From Atherinomorus stipes (lineage: Eukaryota; Chordata; Actinopteri; Atheriniformes; Atherinidae): DNA of 64,000 nt. Shown piece by piece: positions 11,410 to 20,564 of the stretch. Below the pieces are notes generated by a model. The model was not told where the DNA came from, searched no databases, and saw only the letters and a list, made by a program, of their open reading frames with translations. A program made the position numbers and the translations under genes. Location: contig JALJCO010001315.1 in assembly GCA_023101725.1 (NCBI GenBank), positions 523,854 to 587,853 on the forward strand, in the 5' to 3' direction. Numbering within the stretch: position 1 is the stretch's first letter; every line of letters starts with the position of its first letter.

Positions 11410-12532
11410 CAGTTTTTCTCCATCGGTTTGGCTCATTTCTCGAATCAGAAATAACTTTATCAAAACAACGTGGACAAACCTCTAAACCATTTGGCAATCG
11501 TTCAGAACATAATTGCATTCGTCATTTATTTCATTAAATTGCAAATGTCTTAGTAGTACATGTTTCAATGTTTCATGACATCTTTGCAAATGACTGAGTA
11601 GCCTACAGTTAGCCCACAGCTAGCACAGTTATCCTACATTTAGCACAATTTCCAAGTGAATACATATTATTGATCTAAACTGATTGCTGATTGTCAGTCT
11701 AACGATTGTTCTCTTCAAAACATGTCAGCATCATTTCATTATAGATGTCATCACATGCTGAATAGTCTGTTCAACTGTCAAAACTAGTCAAGACCATAAT
11801 ACAGAAAATGTGTGAAACACCAGCCTTATGGTTATAATTCCGTTGGCAGTATGAGTGCAATGTGTGATGTCAAATGTTGAAAGCTACTCTTATTGTAAAA
11901 TCCTATTCTTCTTCTTCTTTTTTTTTAAACATAACTGTATTCTTTTTGTTAGACAAAAAGAAAAAAAAAAACTTAGCACAATAATCTTCGTCAATGACGG
12001 ACTGAGCTAAAACTGAGAGGTGGACAGTAGGGATATTTCCATGGTCCTCTTCCGTAGTGACAGTACACCTAAACATTTTGGCTTGCAGTGCTTACACAAT
12101 GGCACAGGGATGATGCATTTTGGGTGCTCTGACTATTTCTATGAGAAAGAAACTTGATTTTGACACAATGATGAATTGTTTTGGGAGAAATATGAGCTTT
12201 TGCAGTTGAACTGTGGTGTTGTTTAGAAAAATCTGGGTTATTTTGGCAAAAGCACCAAGAGTGGTGGGAGTGTCCGGTCTGTTTAGAGAAGTGAGACAAA
12301 GTGATTGAGAAGGATCTGTCCATTTTGGTGGCTTTGACTTTTTGTATGAGAAATACATTTAGTTCGGAAGGATAAACGAATCAGAAGGATAAACAAACTG
12401 TTTTGAAAGAGATATGAGCTTTTGCAAGTGAGCTTTTGTAAGAACTGTAAGACTGTTCAGTCAAATGATCTGAGAGTTTTGAGAATGTAATTTCAGATTC
12501 AAGAAATGAGCCAAACCAATGGAGAAAAACTG
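11410..12532. mobile_element. Tc1/mariner-type non-autonomous element (TA target, long TIRs)
   Basis: The left end reads CAGTTTTTCTCCATCGGTTT and the right end is its inverted copy (CAGTTTTTCTCCATTGGTTT). They match with only a few differences for about 40 bases. TA flanks both ends (11408-11409 and 12533-12534), the Tc1/mariner target. The 1123-bp interior contains no transposase frame that I can recognise. The right end sits 24 bp from the start of a Tc1 relic. Confidence 0.8.
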
Positions 12533-12557
12533 TAGTAAACCATTCAGTGTTCATGTT

Positions 12558-13657
12558 CAATGGTGTGGTTCAGATTTTGTTGGCACACTTTGGGCCCCTT
12601 AGAACCAATGTAGCATGGTTTAACCACCACAGACTACCTGAGTATTGTTGCTGACCATGTCCATCCCTTTATGACCACAGTGTAGCATCCTCTGATGGCT
12701 ACTTCCAGCAGGATAACGCACCATGTCATAAAGCGTGAATCATCTCAGACTGTTTTTTTGAACATGACAATGAGTTCATTGTACTCAAATGGCCTCCACA
12801 GTCAACAGATCTCAATCCTACAGAGCAGCTTTGGGATGTGGAGAAATGGGAGGTTCTCATCATGGATGTGCAGCCAACAAATGTGCAGTAACTGTGTGAT
12901 GCTGTCATATCAATATGGAGCAAAATCTCAGTGGAATGTTTCCAGTACCTTGTTGAATCTATGCCACAGAGGGTTAAAGGCCTCCTTCCACTGAAAACCC
13001 GTTTAACTTGCTCCTTCTGAAATACGGAGGGTTTCCCCTTGTTTACTTACACATGCTGACTTGCTAGCGTTGCGTTCCCCCCAGTCGGCTGTGCTTCCTC
13101 ATCAGAGAAACAATACGATGAAAAGAGCGAATCGGGAACAGATTTGCAGTTCTACGTCAGATTGCAAAAAGCGTATCCCACGTGGGGTTTCTATCTGTCC
13201 ATTGGAAGGCAGGTAACCCTCCACTACACACTAGAAGTAAAGACAGCACGACTGTAGCTTCGGAGTTGAGAAGCTAATTAGCTAACTGTTTGTTAGCATG
13301 GCGGAACAAACTTGTCTGTCGGCTCTATTTCCTGTCTGTAGCGAAATAAGAGCGGAGGGCGGAGCTTCCTTCATACACTAACGGGAGCCAACCAATCAGA
13401 CGGAAATTCATGAGAAGGACCCGGAAAAGCCTGCCGTTGGACCACAAGCCTCTCTTCTAGTATACAAATACAGCTGGATACAAAGCAACCAGAAGGTTTT
13501 TTTAAACAGAAACGATGCAGAATGCATTCAATAATAATGGAGAACACAGAAATATTAATGAAATGACCATGGAAGTACAACTTTAAGGCAGTTCTGAGGG
13601 CAAAAGGGGTCCAACCAGGTACTAGCAAAGTGTACCTAATAAAGTGGCCAGTGAGTG
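12558..13657 (+). mobile_element. Tc1-like transposon relic, 5'-truncated and interrupted
   Basis: Both parts, 12558-12977 and 13587-13657, match the second half of the Tc1 copy at 57159-58346 closely, for example around the sequence GGCACACTTTGGGCCCC. The N-terminal half of the transposase is missing. The region around the second catalytic aspartate is still recognisable (CAGGATAACGCACCATG near 12711). The 3' terminus is present (TAATAAAGTGGCCAGTGAGTG). A 605-bp insertion splits the relic just before its last 70 bases. It cannot make an active enzyme. Confidence 0.9.
12978..13582. mobile_element. 605-bp insertion between TTAA sites (piggyBac/Kolobok-like)
   Basis: The Tc1 sequence is uninterrupted in the 57-58 kb copy, but here it is split exactly at a TTAA (12974-12977), and TTAA is repeated at 13583-13586. 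TTAA duplication is typical of piggyBac and Kolobok elements. The termini AGGCCTCCTTCCA and, inverted, AGTTGTACTTCCA match at 9 of 13 positions. The interior is moderately GC-rich, includes CCAATCAGA-type boxes near 13392 and encodes no protein I recognise. Confidence 0.65.
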
Positions 13658-14447
13658 TGTGTGTGTATACATATTATATACTGTATATATACACTTGAAG
13701 ACAAGATTATTAGCCCCTTATGAAATTAAAGCTTTTTTCTAAATGATCCCAAGTGCTTTTTTAAAGAGACTAGAAGCAGGAATTAAAAAAAACAAACATG
13801 CATGTCCATTTTTTTTAATACTAATAGGTGATGACGTGACCTCAGCTGTAGTCAATGAAACATGTTTGAAAATTAGGGCCAATTACGCCCGACTGGGAGC
13901 TCCGCAGCAGAACTGCTGCAGCCGCATGTGCAAAGAACTGCGTGGATTTCCTACTGAAACCCAGCATATGATCAAATCCTGACAATGTCATGTGGACAAT
14001 AAGTTTCAGATGCAATCTATGCATATGCATGGATCTAAGTCGATAAATTTCCTTTTTAAATCTCAGTAAACGTGGAATAGAGTGCAGATGTTGGAGTACT
14101 ACCTGCACCGGGGATTCTCCTCTCTGCACGATCAGAAAGACAAAATATGACTATGGAAACTTGAAACTGTTTATGGGCAAAAAATGTGTTCTACTATGGC
14201 ATTGCACGCAAACAGAAGAGAGGTGGTGAGAAGTGTGTGACAGACTACCACAACAAAATGGAGAAGAGAATCTGGAAGATGATTTTTGCATCTTCTTCTT
14301 TTCTGTATAATGGCAGTTGGCACACAAGGAGTCTGTGATTTCCACCACCTCAGTTGGGTTGAACGATCTTGTAGTTTAGAATCCTGTGGAGGAGACAGGC
14401 ATTAAAAGTGTTATCCCCAATCTTGAATGATTCAACGGAATCTAGTT
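13658..14447. other. Unassigned stretch with a possible Tc1-type terminus
   Basis: TG/TA microsatellite DNA at 13656-13690 is followed by ACACTTGAAGACAAGATTAT, which resembles one end of another Tc1 family; no partner end was found. The frame at 13743-13982 shows no motif and overlaps an opposite-strand frame. Nothing else is supported. Confidence 0.3.
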
Positions 14448-14453
14448 GGTTAG

Positions 14454-15172
14454 TATGGGATCAAAATCATGCCAGAGACAATTTGTGTGTGAAAAAGATT
14501 TTTCATGTAAAATAATGTTTTGAGGTTGTATAAAACAAGTCGTGCTTGTAAAAAAAAGTTATGAACCCACAGAATCATTTTGTGGTTGTGTGAGAAACCT
14601 TTGTGTGCAGAAATATTATTTGCAAACATGTAGATCAGTTTCGTATTTGTGTTTTATTTTTCTGTGTGTGTGAAAATTGAATTTGTACCTGTAAAAGTTT
14701 CGCCACACAAAAATATCTGTGCAAGTGCGACACCTAGGGCTCGTGTGCGACACTGCACCTACGAGCTCACAAAACAGAAACCTACAACCACAAAACTTTT
14801 TTACGGATTGAAGACAAGTCAAAGTCGTGCCACTAACAGCCAATCAGGACACTGCATTCTGGGAAGCCAAACAGCCAATGATGTGGTGGATTGGTGATGA
14901 CGTTTATTTTGGGGGACGAAGACGATACCGTTAGCAAAGGCTCTTGGCTGCTAGCAGTCAGAGCGCAGCGGGAGCTACATACTTGTAGCAAGAGGGGAGG
15001 CTGTTCAATCCGAAGTCGGCCACTGATCTGATTACTAACAGGCCTGCTGGAGAAGGCGGCTACTGGCAGAAGAACTTGGCCGGTTATTTTGGTGTTGATC
15101 GCCGCAGCTTATTGAATCGTATATTGTACTGGACGTGCGTTAGCTTTGAAAAGGCTAACGACTAGCACATCT
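14454..15172 (+). repeat. Left terminal inverted repeat (719 bp)
   Basis: Mirror image of 17935-18669. It contains two CCAAT boxes (AGCCAATCAGG near 14838 and AGCCAATGATG near 14871) just before a CpG-richer segment, as a TIR-borne promoter would. An 82-codon frame (14649-14897) overlaps by one base an ATG at 14897 that opens a second frame. The second frame is broken here after about 37 codons by extra G/A bases near 14995. Confidence 0.85.
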
Positions 15173-15454
15173 TGGCTGGTCCCATTGGAAGCTGGCAACC
15201 ATTTAAAGCTGAGTCGTATAATGCTGTGGTTACCGCGTCAAAGCCCCCTTAAAAATAAAAAAGAAAGAAAGAAAAGCAAAATCGTGTTTTACTGGCAGGT
15301 TGTGCAGTAAGCTGCCACCACATAGCCTACTGTTTACTTGATTGCTGCAGTCGTAAAAAAAAGAAAGAAAAAGCGACGGCTGAAGTCTTTTATAAAAGGC
15401 ATGTGCGGTTATCTGGTTAATAAGGAAAGTAATGTAAAATTCTTTGTGTTCCTG

Positions 15455-15619
15455 TCACTCATGTGAATAGCCAGAGCTACCTAGAACATTTTCAGTTTCA
15501 ATGGGCTCGACTTCCAGGGAGTCCACATAGCCTATCTGTGCCAGCCCGTCCAGATCAAACGCGATGTCGGTGTTAAAAACACGTTTGATGCCCAAAGTGG
15601 GACGCTGGGCCACATAAAA
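15455..15619 (-). CDS. Coding-like terminal segment inside the long-TIR element
   Basis: On the minus strand this segment is open between TGA codons at 15620-15622 and 15455-15457. It reads as a protein-like, acidic 54-residue sequence (for example FDLDGLAQIGYVDSLEVEP) that lacks low-complexity or stop-ridden character. A CAG at 15605-15607 could be a splice acceptor, making this the last exon of a gene on the same strand as the right-arm frame. It has no initiator ATG. I do not recognise the protein. Confidence 0.35.
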   Translation of the reverse strand, partial: FYVAQRPTLGIKRVFNTDIAFDLDGLAQIGYVDSLEVEPIETENVLGSSGYSHE

Positions 15620-16838
15620 TCAGACATAATAGGCTATAGAAAATCTTAAAGAACCGCTTTCTAACTACCAGGCCGATCAGATTCTGATCATCATTGTTGA
15701 CACATCATTTGTGAACATTCCTACATTATTTTACAGCCTAAATAAAAGGACTAAATTGTATATGACGCACGTTTATTTATTTTGCATATATTTTCAATTA
15801 ACACGTTTACGCTTTATTTCACATCACTGGTATGTAAGTTAAACGTTTTATTAACATTAGCCTACCAAACTTCTAATTTCTGATATTCACTCGTGTGTCT
15901 CTGGGATTCACTAATGACGCAGGGATTCCCCGACATCGACACAGTCACTGCTTTAAGCATTGTGACTTCCACAGACACTGGAGGCAGGGGATGGCTTCAT
16001 CTAGCTATTTGCATGAAGCCCTGGTGCTTCCACAAGAATGACGCACAAGGCTCGGCTGCGTTTCTCTTTTATTAAGGCGCTTTATAGCGCACCTGATGCG
16101 GGACAAACTGTTTCATAACAGCACACTTAACTTAACGCCCACAAGCTTTGTTAGGGATAAAAAAAATGCTTGCTACCCAGCCCTCCTCTCTCTCCCGCGT
16201 GACAGTGACAGCTCAATGCGTGTCACTGATTACCACCACGTCACCCATGCCAGACGTCACCATGACAACCAAAATTAAAATAATCATCAAACCCTGATCA
16301 ACACCAAAACGCTATTTATGGCTCCTACAAGCATCACACCTTCAGAATGCAGAGGATTGTTTTACTGGAACAATGTTGGAACAATGTTGAAACCCAGAAG
16401 CGCGCAGTGGTCTGCTGTTGACGCATCACACAGAAAAACCCTACCGGCATAAGTTGACGGACCACGACGCACGCGCACGTGGTGTCAATCGGGCTTAAAG
16501 GCTTTACAGATGTCATAAACTTCATAAATAATGAGGACAACGTGTTTTTTAGTGGATGCGTTTCACCACACTGTTCCAGGCTCCTGCAGGTGACGGTTCT
16601 CCTGAAGCTGGTGACGTCAGTTTGGAGAAGCAGAGGATTTTTTTTTTCTTCAAATAGGCTGTTATTAAAATACGGGAAATTTACAGAGTCCCCAGAGAGA
16701 GACAGGGGAGCAGGACAGGTTGGCGGAGGACGTCTGATCCCCCTGGCTGGGGGCTCAGGGGATGGTGGCGGTGGAGAAACATGGCTCGGGAGTCGGAGGA
16801 CGGTTGTGGACCCCAAGAGGAGGCTCAGTGCGGCCGCC

Positions 16839-16904
16839 ATGGACCGGGATGGATCCACAGCCAGTGAAGGCGCCAGCCATCACAAGCGCCTTTTTGCATT
16901 TTAG
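16839..16904 (+). CDS. 21-codon frame with an ideal Kozak start, role unknown
   Basis: GCGGCCGCCATGG at 16832-16842 is a near-perfect vertebrate initiation context. The frame (MDRDGSTASEGASHHKRLF and two more residues) ends at TAG 16902-16904. The frame is also open upstream to 16479. An AATAAA follows at 16989-16994. It could be a captured host exon, a short peptide or chance in a GC-rich patch; no homology can be claimed. Confidence 0.2.
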   Translation: MDRDGSTASEGASHHKRLFAF

Positions 16905-16988
16905 TTCTTTTATTTTATTACTTTTATTTGAGCATTTATTGAGCCTATTTTTCCACTTATATTACTTTAGTACCATGTTTATTTCTTT

Positions 16989-16994
16989 AATAAA
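16989..16994 (+). promoter_or_regulatory. AATAAA polyadenylation-like signal in the long-TIR element
   Basis: AATAAA lies 85 bases after the stop at 16904 and is followed by a T-rich stretch (TTCTTATTGTTTTT), which is the usual order for a 3' end on the plus strand. Confidence 0.3.
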
Positions 16995-17974
16995 GTTCTT
17001 ATTGTTTTTATTCAGTACTACCTGCTGGCGATGGCTTCCCTTTCTTGAAATAATGTTGATTTTTGGTTTATGTTAAATCTATCATGAATCAACCTCTTGC
17101 TTTTCAAAGTTGAAAAAAAAGACATTAAAACAACATTGTATTATAGTAACATTTATCATTGAATAGTAAAAAAAATCCGTTTAATGAACAAAGTAAACTA
17201 AAAATTAGATAACCTATCTGAGATTCCAGCTGACATGTTAGACGCTGGATAATTGATCAGTTGTTTATGTTTACTGATCAGTTGTGAATGAATGAGACAC
17301 AGACAATCATGTGAACTCCAGCTTTATCAATGTTTGGAAAAAAAATAAAAACAACCTTAGTTGCATTTCAATGACAAAGAAACGGATAAAGAAAATATCT
17401 GTGGCTAAAACTGAACATACCTGACAAACGGAAGTTACGTAGGTAACTGTGGTTCTGTGAATTCCTGGATGACTGCCAGTCATACCGGTCACTCGGAATT
17501 TCCTCCCCGTCTCCCGGCGAGAAGATCCGAGAGGCCAGGTGTAGGCTGTCACGCCCTACTTATAGACTAGGGCACAGCTGGCCTACACGTCACCTGATTG
17601 ACTTTGTTGTCATTAGGACTCGACCTGCGCAGAGCGCGAGGAGACATATCCACACTGTTTACTGCCACTGGCAGTCAGAAAGGAATGAAACAGAACTGCT
17701 TTTCTCAAACAGTGAAGTTATCCATACAAGGCAGTTTACCTGTCAACTTGGCATTTACACGTCCTCCTTTACCAGTTAAAATAATAATAATAAATAGGCA
17801 AATAAAAGCCCCTTGTTGAACGCCTGGTAAGAGGTATCATGCCCGTTTAAGCACACGGCTTAGCCTCAGTCTTTCATCACAACACAACTCATCCCCCAAC
17901 ATTCATGTACATGCACAATCAGTGGGACTATCCGAGATGTGCTAGTCGTTAGCCTCTCCAAAGCTAACGCACGT

Positions 17975-18205
17975 TCAGCAAGACAGATGATCCAATAAGC
18001 TGCGGCGATCAACACCAAAATAACCGGCCAAGTTCTTCTGCCAGTCGCCGCCTTCTCCAGCAGGCCTGTGAGTGATCAGATCAGTGGCCGACTTCGGATT
18101 GAACAGCCTCTTGCTACGAGTATGTAGCTCCCGCTGCGCTCTGACTGCTAGCAGCCAAGAGCCTTTGCTAACGGTATCGTCTTCGTCCCCCAAAATAAAC
18201 GTCAT
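17975..18205 (-). CDS. 76-codon frame in the right TIR, candidate first exon
   Basis: It starts at ATG 18203-18205, reads MTFILGDEDDTVSKGSWLL and continues in a charged, plausibly structured sequence (GYFGVDRRSLL near its end) to a TGA at 17975-17977. In the left arm the matching frame (from 14897, plus strand) is destroyed by a small insertion, so only the right arm could encode it. It faces into the element, as a first exon of an internal gene would. No homologue is recognised, and it may be a chance frame. Confidence 0.3.
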   Translation of the reverse strand: MTFILGDEDDTVSKGSWLLAVRAQRELHTRSKRLFNPKSATDLITHRPAGEGGDWQKNLAGYFGVDRRSLLDHLSC

Positions 18206-18453
18206 CACCAATCCACCACATCATTGGCTGTTTGGCTTCCCAGAATGCAGTGTCCTGATTGGCTGTTAGTGGCACGACTTTGACTTGTCTTCAATCCGTA
18301 AAAAAGTTTTGTGGTTGTAGGTTTCTGTTTTGTGAGCTCGTAGGTGCAGTGTCGCACACGAGCCCTAGGTGTCGCACTCGTACAGATATTTTTGTGTGGC
18401 GAAACTTTTACAGGTACAAATTCAATTTTCACACACACAGAAAAATAAAACAC
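18205..18453 (-). CDS. 82-codon frame conserved in both arms of the long-TIR element
   Basis: The same frame occurs in the left arm at 14649-14897 on the plus strand, with one amino-acid difference. It is basic and threonine-rich in its second half and has no motif I recognise. Its TGA shares the A with the ATG of the following frame (TGATG at 18203-18207). Conservation between the arms may only reflect conservation of the TIR DNA, so coding is unproven. Confidence 0.2.
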   Translation of the reverse strand: MFYFSVCVKIEFVPVKVSPHKNICTSATPRARVRHCTYELTKQKPTTTKLFYGLKTSQSRATNSQSGHCILGSQTANDVVDW

Positions 18454-18675
18454 AACTACGAAACTGATCTACATGTTTGCAAATAATATTTCTGTACACA
18501 AAGGTTTCTCACACAACCACAAAATGATTCTGTGGGTTCATAACTTTTTTTTACAAGCACGACTTGTTTTATACAACTTCAAAACATTATTTTACATGAA
18601 AAATCTTTTTCACACACAAATTGTCCTTTTTCACACACAAATTGTCTCTGGCATGATTTTGATCCCATAGGTTAG

Positions 18676-19221
18676 AATGTACACCTCAGTCTTTTCAAAA
18701 TCGGAAACAGCTGTGACAGTCGTGTAGTGTGCCGCCAGCATTAGTGACAGTGTGAGAAATCTTCGTAGATCACTTGCAAATAACAAATACACAGCAACAA
18801 ATTCACGCTGTTTATTTGAGATCTTAGTAAATGAGGGCCTATGACTAATGTTTATTGATCATGTAGCAGAGATGTTACATGTAACATGTAATATATTCAG
18901 TGTCCCAACACAAAATGAGGCTGACAAGACTGTGATCTGACTAGTTTTCTGGCTTCTATGATTTCAACCTGCACCAAAAACATGTCAGAGATTTCTTTTT
19001 CCACAACCACAACAAATACAAAGTTTCTTTTGTGAAGTTTCTGAGGACTTTTTGTTTGTTTGTTTGTTTGTTTTCGTTGTTTTTGATCTGTCAATGTTCT
19101 TTTGTGGAATACATTACAATTACCTTGATGTGTATTTATCATGCGCTGAGAAAACTCATACAAACATGTTCAAATTGAAATGTATTACAGTCACCATGCA
19201 GGGAAACATACAGAATAATGT
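18676..19221. other. Unassigned intergenic stretch
   Basis: AT-rich DNA with a short TTTG repeat (19052-19072). No gene or clear transposon end was seen. Confidence 0.4.
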
Positions 19222-19225
19222 TTAA

Positions 19226-20218
19226 AGGTGTCATAACCGAGTGTTTTACGTACACAATCCTTCTTAAATTATCTTCAAATGAATTTTTAATATAGTTGCG
19301 TGGGACGAAAATTTAATGAGCTAATTTTAACCTCTTTTTATCCCCAACTTTTGTTTGTTGCGAGAATACGCACGAGAGTTAGACCTGTCTGTAAGCGCGT
19401 TCACGAGGCAAACGTCAAAGCCAAAACAAAGTTTTATCAGGACAGAGCAAGTGAAGGAAATGATGTCCCAACAGAGAAAAACATGAAAAAATCGTAACGG
19501 CACGGTTGATGGAGAGGATCCGCGGAGTAAAAGGGCTGGACTCTGATGAATTTAAGGAGCGGACGTGTGACGTGAAGTTAACTAAAAAGTGTTAGCTTCT
19601 GTAGCTACATTAGCAGCTTGTCCGCTCGTCTACCACCGGTTACTGGTCTCTGACACAAAAGATAATAAGTTAAACAAGCAGCAACACTTATCAGTGTGGA
19701 TGTGCAGTCGGTAAGTATAACTGCTCCCTGGATCAGCTGTCCTTCCTGTTAAAGCACCAAAAACTGCTGAATTTCTGCCGAGGCAACTCAGCACGGCTAT
19801 CTCCCCCCTCCTCCTCGTCGTCGGAGTTACCAGCCACTGTCTACTCCGTGGCAGGTAATCAGCTGCCTTCAGGTGGTGCTAAAGATGCTAGCTTAGCAGC
19901 TCGCTCGCAGCCTCTCTAGTTCAAGTCATAACAGCTGGTCAGAACTCCTCCACGGCAGGTAATCAGCTGCTTTTAGGTGGCGCTAAAGAGGCTAGCTTAG
20001 CAGCTAGCAGCCTCTTTAGTTCACGTCATTTGGAGAAAGAAATTCAATTCGCGTACTGTGGAGAGCGCGTGCTTTTGGACGATTCTGGTGAGAAGAGAGA
20101 GCCCGCACTCAAAGACGAAGTCACTTTCACTCCCCGGAGTTTCTGGCACATTATAACTGAGGTCCTGTTCCAATACACATGTTTTAACGTGAGAAAGTGG
20201 GATTTCCGGGTGACTCCT
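19226..20218. mobile_element. 993-bp TTAA-flanked element (Kolobok/piggyBac-like)
   Basis: TTAA occurs at 19222-19225 and 20219-20222. The termini are AGGTGTCATAACC and, inverted, AGGAGTCACCCGG, agreeing at the first eight bases with one mismatch. The interior includes an approximate duplication of about 85 bp (19844-19930 and 19945-20029). A 66-codon frame at 20030-20230 runs across the right end and has no known motif. Non-autonomous status is inferred. Confidence 0.6.
19844..20029 (+). repeat. Imperfect tandem duplication, unit about 85 bp
   Basis: Both units share GGCAGGTAATCAGCTGC, then GGTGGYGCTAAAGA, then GCTAGCTTAGCAGCT, and end GTTCAMGTCAT. They are separated by 14 bases. The duplication lies inside the TTAA-flanked element. 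Confidence 0.8.
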
Positions 20219-20564
20219 TTAAGTGAGTGATAAATATAGTTGCAAACACATTATTTAAGTCAATTACTGCTAATCACTGCTACTGTAAATTTGCTTTGGA
20301 AGAACAAAGGACTCCATGAACAAAGTGGAAAAGAAACTGCAGAGAGTTGACGGTTATTCATTTTTCATTTTCTTGAGATTCTTTTTTTTGGCGCATATTA
20401 TTTTCTGAGGAATTGTTTGGATTTGATGTGTGTACATTCGTGTTAAAAAGGAAACTATTCGATGCAAACAATGTAGCCACAAAAATCTTCTGTTCAGTCA
20501 CAGATGGAGACCTTCAGTAAGCATGAGTCTTACAGTACTTTCTCTTCTCACCTGGTGACACACA

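Larger units (their letters stand above)
14454..18669. mobile_element. 4.2-kb DNA transposon with about 720-bp TIRs, superfamily unknown
   Basis: A left arm (14454-15172) and right arm (17935-18669) are inverted copies with only a few percent difference, both starting TATGGGATCAAAATCATGCC. The direct repeat GGTTAG flanks the whole unit (14448-14453 and 18670-18675), giving a 6-bp target duplication. The right arm has a 21-23-bp internal tandem duplication near its tip. The interior is about 2.76 kb, relatively GC-rich in places, with a polyadenylation-like signal and short coding-like segments but no transposase motif I recognise. Six-base duplications are reported for IS3EU and Dada elements, but nothing in the sequence confirms either. 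Two independent inverted insertions are an alternative, made unlikely by the shared flanking repeat. Confidence 0.85.
17935..18669 (-). repeat. Right terminal inverted repeat (735 bp)
   Basis: Mirror image of 14454-15172, carrying the same CCAAT boxes and overlapping frames on the opposite strand. It is longer mainly because of a tandem duplication near 18603-18648 (ACAATTTGTGTGTGAAAAAG twice on the minus strand). Confidence 0.85.

Noticed and set aside
16334..16858. 174-codon minus frame with many prolines
   Set aside because: The longest single frame in the long-TIR element, but it overlaps a plus frame of similar length, is GC-driven and shows no motif.
17413..17650. DIRS or LTR terminal repeat inside the long-TIR element
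   Set aside because: TGACTGCCAGTCA-type words look like a terminal repeat, but no partner copy exists in the window.
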